Origin: Stomorhina lunata
Taxonomy: Eukaryota; Arthropoda; Insecta; Diptera; Rhiniidae
NCBI GenBank assembly: GCA_933228675.1
Contig: OW121744.1
Coordinates: 18,495,978 to 18,559,977, forward strand
Direction of reading: 5' to 3'
DNA: 64,000 bases
Shown here: positions 45,241 to 57,178 of the stretch, in pieces
Numbering within the stretch: the first letter of the stretch is position 1
Layout of the letters: each line of letters starts with the position of its first letter
The notes under the pieces: model-generated
The model's database searches: none
Seen by the model: only the letters and a program-made list of their open reading frames with translations
Told to the model about the DNA's origin: nothing
Program-made: the position numbers and the translations under genes

Positions 45241-46030
45241 TTTTTCTATAGAAAAATTTTCGGTAAAAAATTTTTTCTATAGAAAAATTTTCGGTAAAAA
45301 ATTTTTTCTATAGAAAAATTTTCGGTAAAAAATTTTTTCTATAGAAAAATTTTCGGTAAAAAATTTTTTCTATAGAAAAATTTTCGGTAAAAAATTTTTT
45401 CTATAGAAAAATTTTCGGTAAAAAATTTTTTCTATAGAAAAATTTTCGGTAAAAAATTTTTTCTATAGAAAAATTTTCGGTAAAAAATTTTTTCTATAGA
45501 AAAATTTTCGGTAAAAAATTTTTTCTATAGAAAAATTTTCGGTAAAAAATTTTTTCTATAGAAAAATTTTCGGTAAAAAATTGTTTCTATAGAAAAATTT
45601 TCGGTAAAAAATTTTTTCTATAGAAAAATTTTCGGTAAAAAATTTTTTCTATAGAAAAATTTTCGGTAAAAAATTTTTTCTATAGAAAAATTTTCGGTAA
45701 AAAATTTTTTCTATAGAAAAATTTTCGGTAAAAAATTTTTTCTATAGAAAAATTTTCGGTAAAAAATTTTTTCTATAGAAAAATTTTCGGTAAAAAATTT
45801 TTTCTATAGAAAAATTTTCGGTAAAAAATTTTTTCTATAGAAAAATTTTCGGTAAAAAATTTTTTCTATAGAAAAATTTTCGGTAAAAAATTTTTTCTAT
45901 AGAAAAATTTTCGGTAAAAAATTTTTTCTATAGAAAAATTTTCGGTAAAAAATTTTTTCTATAGAAAAATTTTCGGTAAAAAATTTTTTCTATAGAAAAA
46001 TTTTCGTTAAAAAATTTTTTCTATAGAAAA
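45240..46030. repeat. 30 bp satellite array (CGGT type)
   Basis: About 26 almost invariant 30 bp units TTTTTTCTATAGAAAAATTT-TCGGTAAAAA. The last two units are CGTT type, then the spacer at 46031 begins. Confidence 0.97.
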
Positions 46031-46810
46031 ATGTTTTAATTAATAATTAGAGAAAGCTAAGGCACATACACGTGCTCATGAAATGTTTGTTTGTGGTTTG
46101 GGTTACTTTGGAACGTCTAAAGTTATTTTTCTAATACTTTGAAGTTGGACTAAAATATTTAAATTTAAAAATGTTTGTAAAAAAATTTTCGTTCCTAAAC
46201 TTTATATAAAAAATATTAAAAAAAAAATATTTGTAAAATACTATTATTAAATAACATAAGTATTATCGAACAATTAAAACTTTTTAGTTATTGTTAAATT
46301 TAAATATTTATGAACACGGGTTTGTGTGTTAATGAACTCAGTTCTATAATTAACTGATGGCATTTCAATTGTTGTCGGTAACAATTTAAATATTGTTTTC
46401 TAAAAATTGTTAATTGACTATTTAAACAAATTGTATTTATATTTGCATTAAAGTTATTGTGGTCAAACATTTTTTTTTGCTTCTGTTCAACAAATTAAAT
46501 TTGTTATATTTTAAAATGGACATGTTTTTGCATAAATAAGTTTGTGTTTACATTTTTATTAAATATTTGTCTTTTTTTTTAAATTAATATTATTTTATCA
46601 AATTATATTTTTTATTATTAAATTAAAAATCATAATAAATAAATAATGTCAAAGACAATTTTAATCAATATTTCTTTTATTTGATTATTTTTATTTGTTT
46701 TATGAAAAAATTGATTTCAAATTAAAATTCAATAAAAAAGTTAAGTAATTAAAAAAATAAAATAAAAACCTAAATGTTAAAAGCTTTAAATAAAATCTTT
46801 TTATGACGTC
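46031..46810. repeat. AT-rich spacer, copy 1 of a 3.22 kb tandem duplication
   Basis: 780 bp of non-satellite sequence starting ATGTTTTAATTAATAATTAG and ending GACGTCCTAGACCG. It recurs at 49251-50035 with only a few base changes (offset 3220). No ORF or known element. Its first 50 bp (AGAAAGCTAAGGCACA...) resemble 37495-37545. Confidence 0.95.
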
Positions 46811-47558
46811 CTAGACCGAAAAATTTTCTATAGAAAAAATTTTCCATCAAAAAATTGTATACCAAAAATTTTTTCTAATTTTTTTATACCGAAACTTTTT
46901 CTATTGAAAAAATTTTATAACTAAAATTTTCCTATAGAAAAAATTTTATAACGAAAATTTTTCTAAAGAAAAAATTTTATAACGAAAATTTCTCTATAGA
47001 AAATATTTTATAACGAAAATTTTTCTATAGAAAATATTTTGTAACGAAAATTTTTCTATAGAAAAAATTTTATAACGAAAATTTTTCTATAGAAAAAATT
47101 TTATAATGAACATTTTTCCATTGAAAAAATTTTAAAACGAAAATTTTTCTATAGAAAAAATTTTATAACGAAAATTTTTCTATAGAAAAAATTTTATCAG
47201 GAAAAATTTTCTATAGAAAAAATTTTATCAGGAAAATTTTTCTATAGAAAAAATTTTATGAGGAAAATTTTTCTATAGAAAAAAATTTATAAGGAAAAGT
47301 TTTCTATAGAAAAAATTTTATAACGAAAATTTTTCAATAGAAAAAATTTTACAACGAAAATTTTTCTATAGAAAAAATTTTATAACGAAAATTTTTCTAT
47401 AGAAAAAGATTTATAACGAAAATATTTCTATAGAAAAAATTTTATAACGAAAACTTTTCTATAGAAAAAATTTTATAAGGAAAATTTTTCTATAGAAAAA
47501 ATTTTTTAACGAAAATTTTTCCATAGAAAAAATTTTTAACGAAATTGTTTATGGAAAA
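46811..47558. repeat. Reverse-orientation satellite array, copy 1
   Basis: Units AACGAAAATTTTTCTATAGA-AAAAATTTTAT, i.e. inverted with respect to 43-46 kb, with private tags (TCAGG, GAGG, AAGG) in a fixed order. It ends at a 35 bp palindrome centred on 47559. Confidence 0.95.
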
Positions 47559-49250
47559 ATTTTCCTTAAACAATTTTTTCTATAGAAAAATTTTCGTTAA
47601 AAAATTTTTTCTATAGAAAAATTTTCGTTAAAAGATTTTTTCTATAGAAAAATTTTCGTTAAAAAATTTTTTCTATAGAAAAATTTTCGGTAAAAAATTT
47701 TTTCTATAGAAAAATTTTCGGTAAAAAATTTTTTCTATAGAAAAATTTTCGGTAAAAAATTTTTTCTATAGAAAAATTTTCGGTAAAAAATTTTTTCTAT
47801 AGAAAAATTTTCGGTAAAAATTTTTTCTATAGAAAAATTTTCGGTAAAAAATTTTTTCTATAGAAAAATTTTCGGTAAAAAATTTTTTCTATAGAAAAAT
47901 TTTCGGTAAAAAATTTTTTCTATAGAAAAATTTTCGGTAAAAAATTTTTTCTATAGAAAAATTTTCGGTAAAAAATTTTTTCTATAGAAAAATTTTCGGT
48001 AAAAAATTTTTTCTATAGAAAAATTTTCGGTAAAAAATTTTTTCTATAGAAAAATTTTCGGTAAAAAATTTTTTCTATTGAAAAATTGTCGGTAAAAAAT
48101 TTTTTCTATAGAAAAATTTTCGGTAAAAAATTTTTTCTATAGAAAAATTTTCGGTAAAAAATTTTTTCTATAGAAAAATTTTCGGTAAAAAATTTTTTCT
48201 ATAGAAAAATTTTCGGTAAAAAATTTTTTCTATAGAAAAATTTTCGGTAAAAAATTTTTTCTATAGAAAAATTTTCGGTAAAAAATGTTTTCTATAGAAA
48301 AATTTTCGGTAAAAAATTTTTTCTATAGAAAAATTTTCGGTATAAAATTTTTTTCTATAGAAAAATTTTCAGTAAAAAATTTTTTCTATAGAAAAATTTT
48401 CGGTAAAATATTTTTTCTATAGAAAAATTTTCGGTAAAAAATTTTTTCTATAGAAAAATTTTCAGTAAAAAATTTTTTCTATAGAAAAATTTTCGGTAAA
48501 AAATTTTTTCTATAGAAAAATTTTCGGTAAAAAATTTTTTCTATAGAAAAATTTTCGGTAAAAATTTTTTCTATAGAAAAATTTTCGGTAAAAAATTTTT
48601 TCTATAGAAAAATTTTCGGTAAAAAATTTTTTCTATAGAAAAATTTTCGGTAAAAAATTTTTTCTATAGAAAAATTTTCGGTAAAAAATTTTTTCTATAG
48701 AAAAATTTTCGGTAAAAAATTTTTTCTAAAGAAAAATTTTCGGTAAAAAATTTTTTCTATAGAAAAATTTTCGGTAAAAAATTTTTTCTATAGAAAAATT
48801 TTCGGTAAAAAATTTTTTCTATAGAAAAATTTTCGGTAAAAAATTTTTTCTATAGAAAAATTTTCGGTAAAAAATTTTTTCTATAGAAAAATTTTCGGTA
48901 AAAAATTTTTTCTATAGAAAAATTTTCGGTATAAAATTTTTTTCTATAGAAAAATTTTTTTTCTATAGAAAATTGTTCGGTAAAAAATTTTTTCTATAGA
49001 AAAATTTTCGGTAAAAAATTTTTTCTATAGAAAAATTTTCGTTAACAATTTTTTTCGTTAGAAAAATTTTCGTTAAAAATTTCTGCTATAGAAAAATTTT
49101 CATCAAAAAATTTTTTCTATAGAAAAATGTTCGTTAAAAAATGTTTTCTACAGAAAAATTTTCGTTAAAAAATTTTTGCTATAGAAAAATTTTCGTAAAA
49201 AAATTTTTTCTATAGAAAAATTTTCGTTAAAAAATTTTTTCTATAGAAAA
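47559..49250. repeat. Forward satellite array with homogenised CGGT block, copy 1
   Basis: CGTT units to about 47675, then about 45 CGGT units to about 49030, then CGTT units to 49250. Within the CGGT block most units are identical. Confidence 0.96.
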
Positions 49251-50035
49251 ATGTTTTAATTAATAATTAGAGAAAGCTAAGGCACATGCACGTGCTCATG
49301 AAATGTTTGTTTGTGGTTTGGGTTACTTTGGAACGTCTAAAGTTATTTTTCTAATACTTCGAAGTTGGACTAAAATATTTAAATTTAAAAATGTTTGTAA
49401 AAAAATTTTCGTTCCTAAACTTTATATAAAAAATATTAAAAAAAAAATATTTGTAAAATACTATTATTAAATAACATAAGTATTATCGAACAATTAAAAC
49501 TTTTTAGTTATTGTTAAATTTAAATATTTATGAACACGGGTTTGTGTGTTAATGAACTCAGTTCTATAATTAACTGATGGCATTTCAATTGTTGTCGGTA
49601 ACAATTTAAATATTGTTTTCTAAAAATTGTTAATTGACTATTTAAACAAATTGTATTTATATTTGCATTAAAGTTATTGTGGTCAAACATTTTTTTTTGC
49701 TTCTGTTCAACAAATTAAATTTGTTATATTTTAAAATGGACATGTTTTTGCATAAATAAGTTTGTGTTTACATTTTTATTAAATATTTGTCTTTTTTTTT
49801 AAATTAATATTATTTTATCAAATTATATTTTTTATTATTAAATTAAAAATCATAATAAATAAATAATGTCAAAGACAATTTTAATCAATATTTCTTTTAT
49901 TTGATTATTTTTATTTGTTTTATGAAAAAATTGATTTCAAATTAAAATTCAATAAAAAAGTTAAGTAATTAAAAAAATAAAATAAAAACCTAAATGTTAA
50001 AAGTTTTAAATAAAATCTTTTTATGACGTCCTAGA
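49251..50035. repeat. AT-rich spacer, copy 2 of the 3.22 kb duplication
   Basis: Near-identical to 46031-46815; substitutions seen include ACATGCACG for ACATACACG, TACTTC for TACTTT and AAAAGTTTT for AAAAGCTTT. Confidence 0.95.
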
Positions 50036-50780
50036 CCGAAAAATTTTCTATAGAAAAAATTTTCCATCAAAAAATTGTATACAAAAAAATTTTTCTAATT
50101 TTTTTATACCGAAACTTTTTCTATTGAAAAAATTGTATAACTAAAATTTTCCTATAGAAAAAATTTTATAACGAAAATTTTTCTAAAGAAAAAATTTTAT
50201 AACGAAAATTTCTCTATAGAAAATATTTTATAACGAAAATTTTTCTATAGAAAATATTTTGTAACGAAAATTTTTCTATAGAAAAAATTTTATAACGAAA
50301 ATTTTTCTATAGAAAAAATTTTATAATGAACATTTTTCCATTGAAAAAATTTTAAAACGAAAATTTTTCTATAGAAAAAATTTTATAACGAAAAATTTTC
50401 TATAGAAAAAATTTTATCAGGAAAATTTTTCTATAGAAAAAATTTTATCAGGAAAATTTTTCTAAAGAAAAAATTTTATGAGGAAAATTTTTCTATAGAA
50501 AAAAATTTATAAGGAAAAGTTTTCTATAGAAAAAATTTTATAACGAAAATTTTTCAATAGAAAAAATTTTACAACGAAAATTTTTCTATAGAAAAAATTT
50601 TATAACGAAAATTTTTCTATAGAAAAAAATTTATAACGAAAATATTTCTATAGAAAAAATTTTATAACGAAAATTTTTCTATAGAAAAAATTTTATAAGG
50701 AAAATTTTTCTATAGAAAAAATTTTTTAACAAAAATTTTTCCATAGAAAAAATTTTTTAACGAAATTGTTTATGGAAAAA
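50036..50780. repeat. Reverse-orientation satellite array, copy 2
   Basis: Same order of private tags as 46811-47558 (two TCAGG units, then GAGG, then AAGG). Ends at the same palindrome, centred on 50780. Confidence 0.95.
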
Positions 50781-52165
50781 TTTTCCTTAAACAATTTTTT
50801 CTATAGAAAAATTTTCGTTAAAAAATTTTTTCTATAGAAAGATTTTCGTTAAAAAATTTTTTCTATAGAAAAATTTTCGTTAAAAAATTTTTTCTATAGA
50901 AAAATTTTCGTTAAAAAATTTTTTCTATAGAAAAATTTTCGTTAACAAATTTTTCGTTAAAAAATTTTTCTATAGAAAAATTTTCATTAAAATTTTTTTC
51001 TGTAGAAAAATTTTCGTTAAAAAATTTTTTCTATAAAATTTTCGTTAAAAAATTTTTTCTTTAGAAAAATTTTCTTTAAAAAATTTTTCTATAGAAAAAT
51101 TTTCGTTTAAAAATTCTTTCTGTAGAAAAATTTTCGTTAAAAAATTGTTGCTTTAAAAAAATGTTCTTTAAATAATCTTTGCTGTAGATAAATTTTCGTT
51201 AAAAAATTTTTCTATAGAAAAATTTTCGTTCAAAAATTTTTTCTATAGAAAAATTTTCGTTAAAAAGTTTTTTCTATAGAAAAATTTTCGTTGAAAAATT
51301 TTTTCTCTAGAAAATTTTTCGTTAAATAATTTTTTCTATAAAAAAATTTTCTTTAAATAATTTTTGCTATAGATAAATTTTCGTTAAAAAATTTTCGTTA
51401 AAAAATTTTTTCTATAGAAAAATTTTCGTTAAAAAATGTTTTCTATAGAAAAATTTTCGTTAAAAAATGTTTTCTATAGAAAAATTTTCGTTAAAAAATT
51501 TTTTCTATAGAAAAATTTTCATTAAAAAATTTTTTCTATAGAAAAATTTTCGTTAAAAAATTTTTTCTATAGAAAAATTTTCGTTAAAAAATGTTTTCTA
51601 TAGAAAAAGTTTCGTTAACAAATTTTTTCTATAGAAACATTTTGGTTAAAAAATTTTTTCTTTATAAATATTTTTGTTAAAAAATTTGTTCTTTAGAAAA
51701 ATTTTTGTCAAAAAATTGTTTCTATAGAAAATTTTTCGTTTAAAAATTTTTTCTATAGAAAAATTTTCGTTAAAAAATTTTTTCTATAGAAAAATTTTCA
51801 TTAAAGAATTTTTTCTATAGAAAATTTTTCGTTAAAAGTTTTTTTTGTATAGAAAAGATTTTTGTTAAAAAAATTTTTTCTATAGAAAAATGTTCGTTAA
51901 AAAATGTTTGCTATAGAAAAATTTTGGTTAAAAAAAATTTTAGTTAAAAATTTTTTTCTGTAGAAAAATTTTCGTTAAAAAATTTTTTCTATAGAAAAAT
52001 TTTCGTTAAAAAATTTTTTCCATAGAAAAATTTTGGTTAAAAAATTTTTTCTATAGAAAAATTTTCGTTAAATTTTTTTTCTATAGAAAAATTTTCGTTA
52101 AATTTTTTTTTTTTAATTTTCGGTATAAAACAAAAATTTTTGGTATAAATTTTTTTCTATAGAAA
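50781..52165. repeat. Forward satellite array (CGTT type), copy 2
   Basis: CGTT-type 30 bp units with more variation (TCTTTAAA, TTGGTT, CATTAA variants) and no CGGT block, unlike the paralogous array at 47.6-49.25 kb. Confidence 0.95.
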
Positions 52166-52654
52166 AATAAGATGAAAATAATATTTTTTCTATACAAATG
52201 AGCTCACTAATTCTGAGTCGATGGGTATAATACATACATTACTACGAACTTATAATACTCTACCTACAGTGGGGTAGGTTATATTGAGGTACTTATAGCA
52301 GGGGTATCCATTTAATATGCTTAATGCTTTTGTACCTCTTAAATTTGTTAGCTACTTTACATAAATTTGAAAATTTAAGAGTCGTTAAGCTGATTTAATG
52401 AAAACCTCAAGTTATGCAGTTTCGGTAGGGTAATGTTAAATATGTATGAATCATTAGCGTAACCCTCATTTCAATAAATTTGGAATATTGAACATTCATC
52501 TGTCGATTTGTTGCACACAAAATTTTTTTTTATATAAACTCTAATAAAATTGCAAAATTTTGAGAAAATTGCTGAACATTTGTTCATATCCCATATAAGT
52601 CCCATTGACGGAAATGGCTTTAAAACAAAATTATGTATGTATTTTCATGTCATT
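52166..52654 (-). mobile_element. Degraded DINE-like fragment between satellite arrays
   Basis: 52200-52300 contains the inverse of the DINE start (CCTACCCCACTGTAGGTAGA, 'gtattataagttcgtagtaa') and 'actaattctgagtcgat'. 52540-52620 has 'ttgagaaaattgctgaacat', 'cccatataagtcccattgac'. Termini cannot be placed. Confidence 0.5.
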
Positions 52655-52985
52655 TGCTTTCGTTAAAAAATTTTTTCTACAGAAAAATTTTTTCTATAGA
52701 TAAATTTTCGTTAAAAACTTTTTCTAAAGATAAATTTTCGTTAAAACATTTTTTCTATAGAAAAATTTTCGTTAAAATTTTTTTTCTATACAAAAATTTT
52801 CGTTAAAAATTTTTTTCTATAGATAAATTTTCGTAACAAAATTTTTTCTATAGAAAAATTTTCGTTAAAAATTTTTTTCTATAGAAAAATTTTCGTTAAA
52901 AAATTTTTTCTATAGAAAAATTTTGCGTTAAAAAATTTTTTCTATAGAAAAATTTTCGTTAAAAAATTGTTTCTGCAGAAACATA
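52655..52985. repeat. Short satellite array (CGTT type)
   Basis: About ten 30 bp units of TTTTTTCTATAGAAAAATTT-TCGTTAAAA, with small truncations at the left edge. Confidence 0.95.
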
Positions 52986-53304
52986 TTTTTTGTTAATAAA
53001 ATCACTTTTTATTTTGATGGATTTTCAGAAAAGTAGACTTTGGTTATTTGGAATAGTCACAGATTAATGATCATGCAATAAAAGTGGTAGGTTTTTGATA
53101 TCTTCGATTTTTTGTGAATTTTGAGAAATTAAAAAAAAAATTAATTTTTTTTTAATTTTTATTCTAAATAACTCCGAATTCATTAAACATAAAAAAATTA
53201 TTTTAACGCAACTAAATGATAATTTTATTTGCTATTCTATTCTGTAACTTTGAATAAAATCGAACAACCCGTTCCAAAGATATGTATGTTTATTCAAATC
53301 AACT
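52986..53304. other. AT-rich DNA without recognised features
   Basis: No gene or repeat identified. Confidence 0.45.
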
Positions 53305-53620
53305 GATCACATACATAATTCCCACGATATTCCAATTGGAAGAAGGGGTACTTCTCTCAGGCAATGAGCTGCATCCGATTCTATTTTTAGACTCTTTGAA
53401 AGGTCCCTACGTTTTAAGTCCGACTCCGAACGGAAAATGCATTAGTTAGAGAAGTTTTATATAGTCTTATACTTAATAACCAGTGTCTAGCTGAGTTATG
53501 AGGTGAACCGCTTTTTTTGAAAATTTTATTTTTTTAAGTGGGTCGGTCTGGCCGGGGATCGAACTTGAAACCTCTGATATGCTAGGCGGATGACTTACCT
53601 GCTATTTGCCTTTTAAAAAT
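53305..53620 (-). mobile_element. tRNA-related SINE (family B), copy 2
   Basis: Collinear with 34285-34602: 'ttccaattggaagaaggggt', 'gactccgaacggaaaatgca', 'ttagttagagaagttttata', 'gaggtgaaccgctttttttg'. On the minus strand it has B box AGTTCGATCCCC and head AGCAGGTAAGTCATCC. Confidence 0.78.
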
Positions 53621-54250
53621 GGCAAATTAAAAAAAATGTAAGGAAAATTATATTTCGACCGGAAGACCATAATAAATATAAAAATGCATTTTGTCTCAAA
53701 AACGCGCATAAATCTGAGAATTCTTTAAAAATTTAATAAATCATAGTATTCGGTCTTAATCAGGGTCACCCTAATCTACCAACATACAAAAACAAAATAT
53801 TAACCTTCCCGTTAATTTAAATTATTTCATTTACTAATACATAAATACTAATTGTATGTATTAGGAAGGACATTTATGAATGTTAGGCAAGGGCATGTAT
53901 ATAGGGGTATGTAAATAGGGGTAGAAATGCCCTAGTACTTGGAGCATAATGCAACCAAGCGAAGTGATGTCAATTAAGTAATAAGTAAAAATAACTAGAA
54001 AACCCACAAATTCTTAATTAATTATATGAATTTTTCTGAAATTATTAGAAGTATTAAGTTTTAGTTGAAGGATGTGGTTTTAAGGTTATACTTATAACGT
54101 TTAACAGTAAATTTCCGGTAAATGCTCATTTTTTTCTTTGATCTAGTTACTGGGTCAAAATGATAAGGTTTGAGCACATTTGAGATTTTGGAATTTCGTT
54201 TAACAAAATAAAATTTTGCTCATATTTACGCCATTTTGTAAAATTTCGTT
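53621..54250. other. AT-rich DNA without supported gene
   Basis: No coding sequence or element recognised. A short repeat 'gtatataggggtatgtaaat' occurs at about 53896-53920. Confidence 0.45.
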
Positions 54251-54890
54251 TCTACAACTTTTTATACCCTTCACCGCCATAGGTGGAAAGGGTATTATAA
54301 GTTTGTGCTGATGTATGCAACGCATAGAAATATTTGTCTTAGACCCGCCTTTCAGTATACCAATAGGCTTAGAATAACTTTCTGAGTCGATTTAGCGATG
54401 TCAGTCCGTCCATCCGTCTGGCTGGACGGCTGGACCCCCATGTAAACAATAAGGTCAAAGAACAGGTCGCAATTTTTAAGATAATTTGATAAAATTTGGC
54501 ACATAACATTTTTTTGATAGTGAGACCATTGCTATTGAAATTCGTCAAAATCGGTCCATTATTTATGATACCTCCCATAGGTCCCACCTCCCGGAATTGA
54601 TATAATGGCCACAAATATCAATATTTGTTCATTAAATTTAAAACAAATACTGCTTATATAAAGTGAAATAACTGTACCAAATTTCGAGATAATTGGTCCA
54701 CATTTGACCCTAGCTCTCATATAAGTCCAAATGACGGAAACAGCTTAAATATATAAGATTTGAGAAAATGTTTGTATGATGGCAAAATTTAGCAAATATT
54801 TGTCTTTATACAGGTAAAAGAGCATCTTTGACCTTAGTGGTGAAGGGTATCGTATGGTCGGGCTTGACCGACTATAGCACTTTCTTGCTT
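54251..54890 (+). mobile_element. INE-1/DINE-1-like element, internally deleted
   Basis: TTTTTATACCCTTCACCGCC to GACTATAGCACTTTCTTGCT. Lacks about 130 bp of the body near 54660. It directly abuts the tandem array that follows. Confidence 0.92.
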
Positions 54891-56857
54891 TTTTTATACC
54901 CTTCACCACCATAGGTGGAAAGGGTATTATAAGTTTGTGCTGATGTATGTAACGCATAGAAATTATTGTCTAAGACCCACCTTTTAGCATACCAATATTC
55001 TTAGAATCACTTTCTGAGTCGATTTAGCGATGTCAGTCCGCCCGTCCGTCTGGCTGAACCCCCTAATAAACCATGTAATCAAACTACAGGTCGCAACTCT
55101 AAAGGTAATTTGATGAAATTTTGGCACATATCATTTTCTTGATAATAGGACCGTGGCTATTGAAATTCGTCAAAATCGGTCCATTATTTATGATGCCTCC
55201 CATAGGTTCCCGGAATTGATATATTGGCCACAAATATCAATATTTTTTCATGAAACTCCAAACAAATACTGCTTATGTAAAATCACTGTACCAAATTTCG
55301 TTGAAATCGGTCCACATTTGACCATAGCTCCAATACAAACTCTTATGCCAAAATGCACTAAATGAGACAAAAATTACTCAAATGCTCGTAAATCTGAAGA
55401 TAATGAGAATTTTAAGTTTTTTTCTTTGCATACATAATTTTTGTAATAACTGTAATCAATTTACCAAATTTCGAGATAATCGGTCCACATTTGACCCTAG
55501 CTCTCATATAAGTCGAAATGATGGAAGTTTTTAGAAAATGTTTGTATGATGGCAAAATTTAGCAAATATTTGTCTTTATACAGGAAAAAGAACACCTTTG
55601 ACCTTAGTGGTGAAGGGTATCGTATGTTCGGGCTTGACCGACTATAGCACTTTCTTGCTTTTTTTATACCCTTCACCACCATAGGTGGAAAGGGTATTAT
55701 AAGTTTGTGCTGATGTATGTAACGCATAGAAATTATTGTCTAAGACCCACCTTTTAGCATACCAATATTCTTAGAATCACTTTCTGAGTCGATTTAGCGA
55801 TGTCAGTCCGCCCGTCCGTCTGGCTGAACCCCCTAATAAACCATGTAATCAAACTACAGGTCGCAACTCTAAAGGTAATTTGATGAAATTTTGGCACATA
55901 TCATTTTCTTGATAATAGGACCGTGGCTATTGAAATTCGTCAAAATCGGTCCATTATTTATGATGCCTCCCATAGGTTCCCGGAATTGATATATTGGCCA
56001 CAAATATCAATATTTTTTCATGAAACTCCAAACAAATACTGCTTATGTAAAATCACTGTACCAAATTTCGTTGAAATCGGTCCACATTTGACCATAGCTC
56101 CAATACAAACTCTTATGCCAAAATGCACTAAATGAGACAAAAATTACTCAAATGCTCGTAAATCTGAAGATAATGAGAATTTTAAGTTTTTTTCTTTGCA
56201 TACATAATTTTTGTAATAACTGTAATCAATTTACCAAATTTCGAGATAATCGGTCCACATTTGACCCTAGCTCTCATATAAGTCGAAATGATGGAAGTTT
56301 TTAGAAAATGTTTGTATGTTGGCAAAATTTAGCAAATATTTGTCTTTATACAGGAAAAAGAACACCTTTGACCTTAGTGGTGAAGGGTATCGTATGTTCG
56401 GGCTTGACCGACTATAGCACTTTCTTGCTTTTTTTATACCCTTCACCACCATAGGTGGAAAGGGTATTATAAGTTTGTGCTGATGTATGTAACGCATAGA
56501 AATTATTGTCTAAGACCCACCTTTTAGCATACCAATATTCTTAGAATCACTTTCTGAGTCGATTTAGCGATGTCAGTCCGCCCGTCCGTCTGGCTGAACC
56601 CCCTAATAAACCATGTAATCAAACTACAGGTCGCAACTCTAAAGGTAATTTGATGAAATTTTGGCACATATCATTTTCTTGATAATAGGACCGTGGCTAT
56701 TGAAATTCGTCAAAATCGGTGATGAAGTTTTTAGAAAATGTTTGTATGTTGGCAAAATTTAGCAAATATTTGTCTTTATACAGGAAAAAGAACACCTTTG
56801 ACCTTAGTGGTGAAGGGTATCGTATGTTCGGGCTTGACCGACTATAGCACTTTCTTA
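54891..56857 (+). mobile_element. Tandem array of a 770 bp INE-1/DINE-1-like element (2.5 copies)
   Basis: Units start at 54891, 55661 and 56431, exactly 770 bp apart. Units 1 and 2 differ at very few positions (for example GATGATGGCA versus GATGTTGGCA near 55549/56319). Unit 3 has an internal deletion joining AAAATCGGT (56720) to GATGAAGTTTTTAGAAAATG. Each has the full ATACCCTTCACCACCATAGG start and GACCGACTATAGCACTTTCT end. Confidence 0.95.
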
Positions 56858-56959
56858 CTTTTTTTTTTGCTATTTTTAAAGTTTCTTGAAACAAAAAAAC
56901 CACACGTTTTTCGAAATTCTTGTTTAAAATTTAAGTTAATTAATAGCGATTTTTTCTTT

Positions 56960-57120
56960 TTTAAACAATCTTTACTACAATGTTTTTAATTTACTTTTAT
57001 AATTAAAATCACATTAACAAAAGTTTTTTCATTAAAAAAAAAGAAAACAAAAGATTTAAACAATAATGACCCAATCATTGGAAAAAAATCTGAAACAAAT
57101 AAAAATTATAGGCTTTTTAT
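56960..57120. repeat. Dispersed AT-rich repeat, copy 1
   Basis: 'aatgacccaatcattggaaa', 'tctgaaacaaataaaaatta' and flanking 'attaaaatcacattaac' recur at 60860-61010. The two copies flank the transposon-satellite-transposon block between them. Confidence 0.75.
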
Positions 57121-57178
57121 GTCAGTTCGTACAAAGGAACTCATAAATAAATGTGTATAAGTCGTTTGTATAATTGTA

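Noticed and set aside
43380..52985. CRISPR-like regular repeats
   Set aside because: Contiguous monomers with no variable spacers in a eukaryotic setting; ordinary satellite.
55153..56135. Identical 70-codon frames in the DINE array (MAIEIRQNRSIIYDASH...)
   Set aside because: Present because the 770 bp unit is duplicated. The frame is not kept in other copies, and INE-1-type elements are non-coding.
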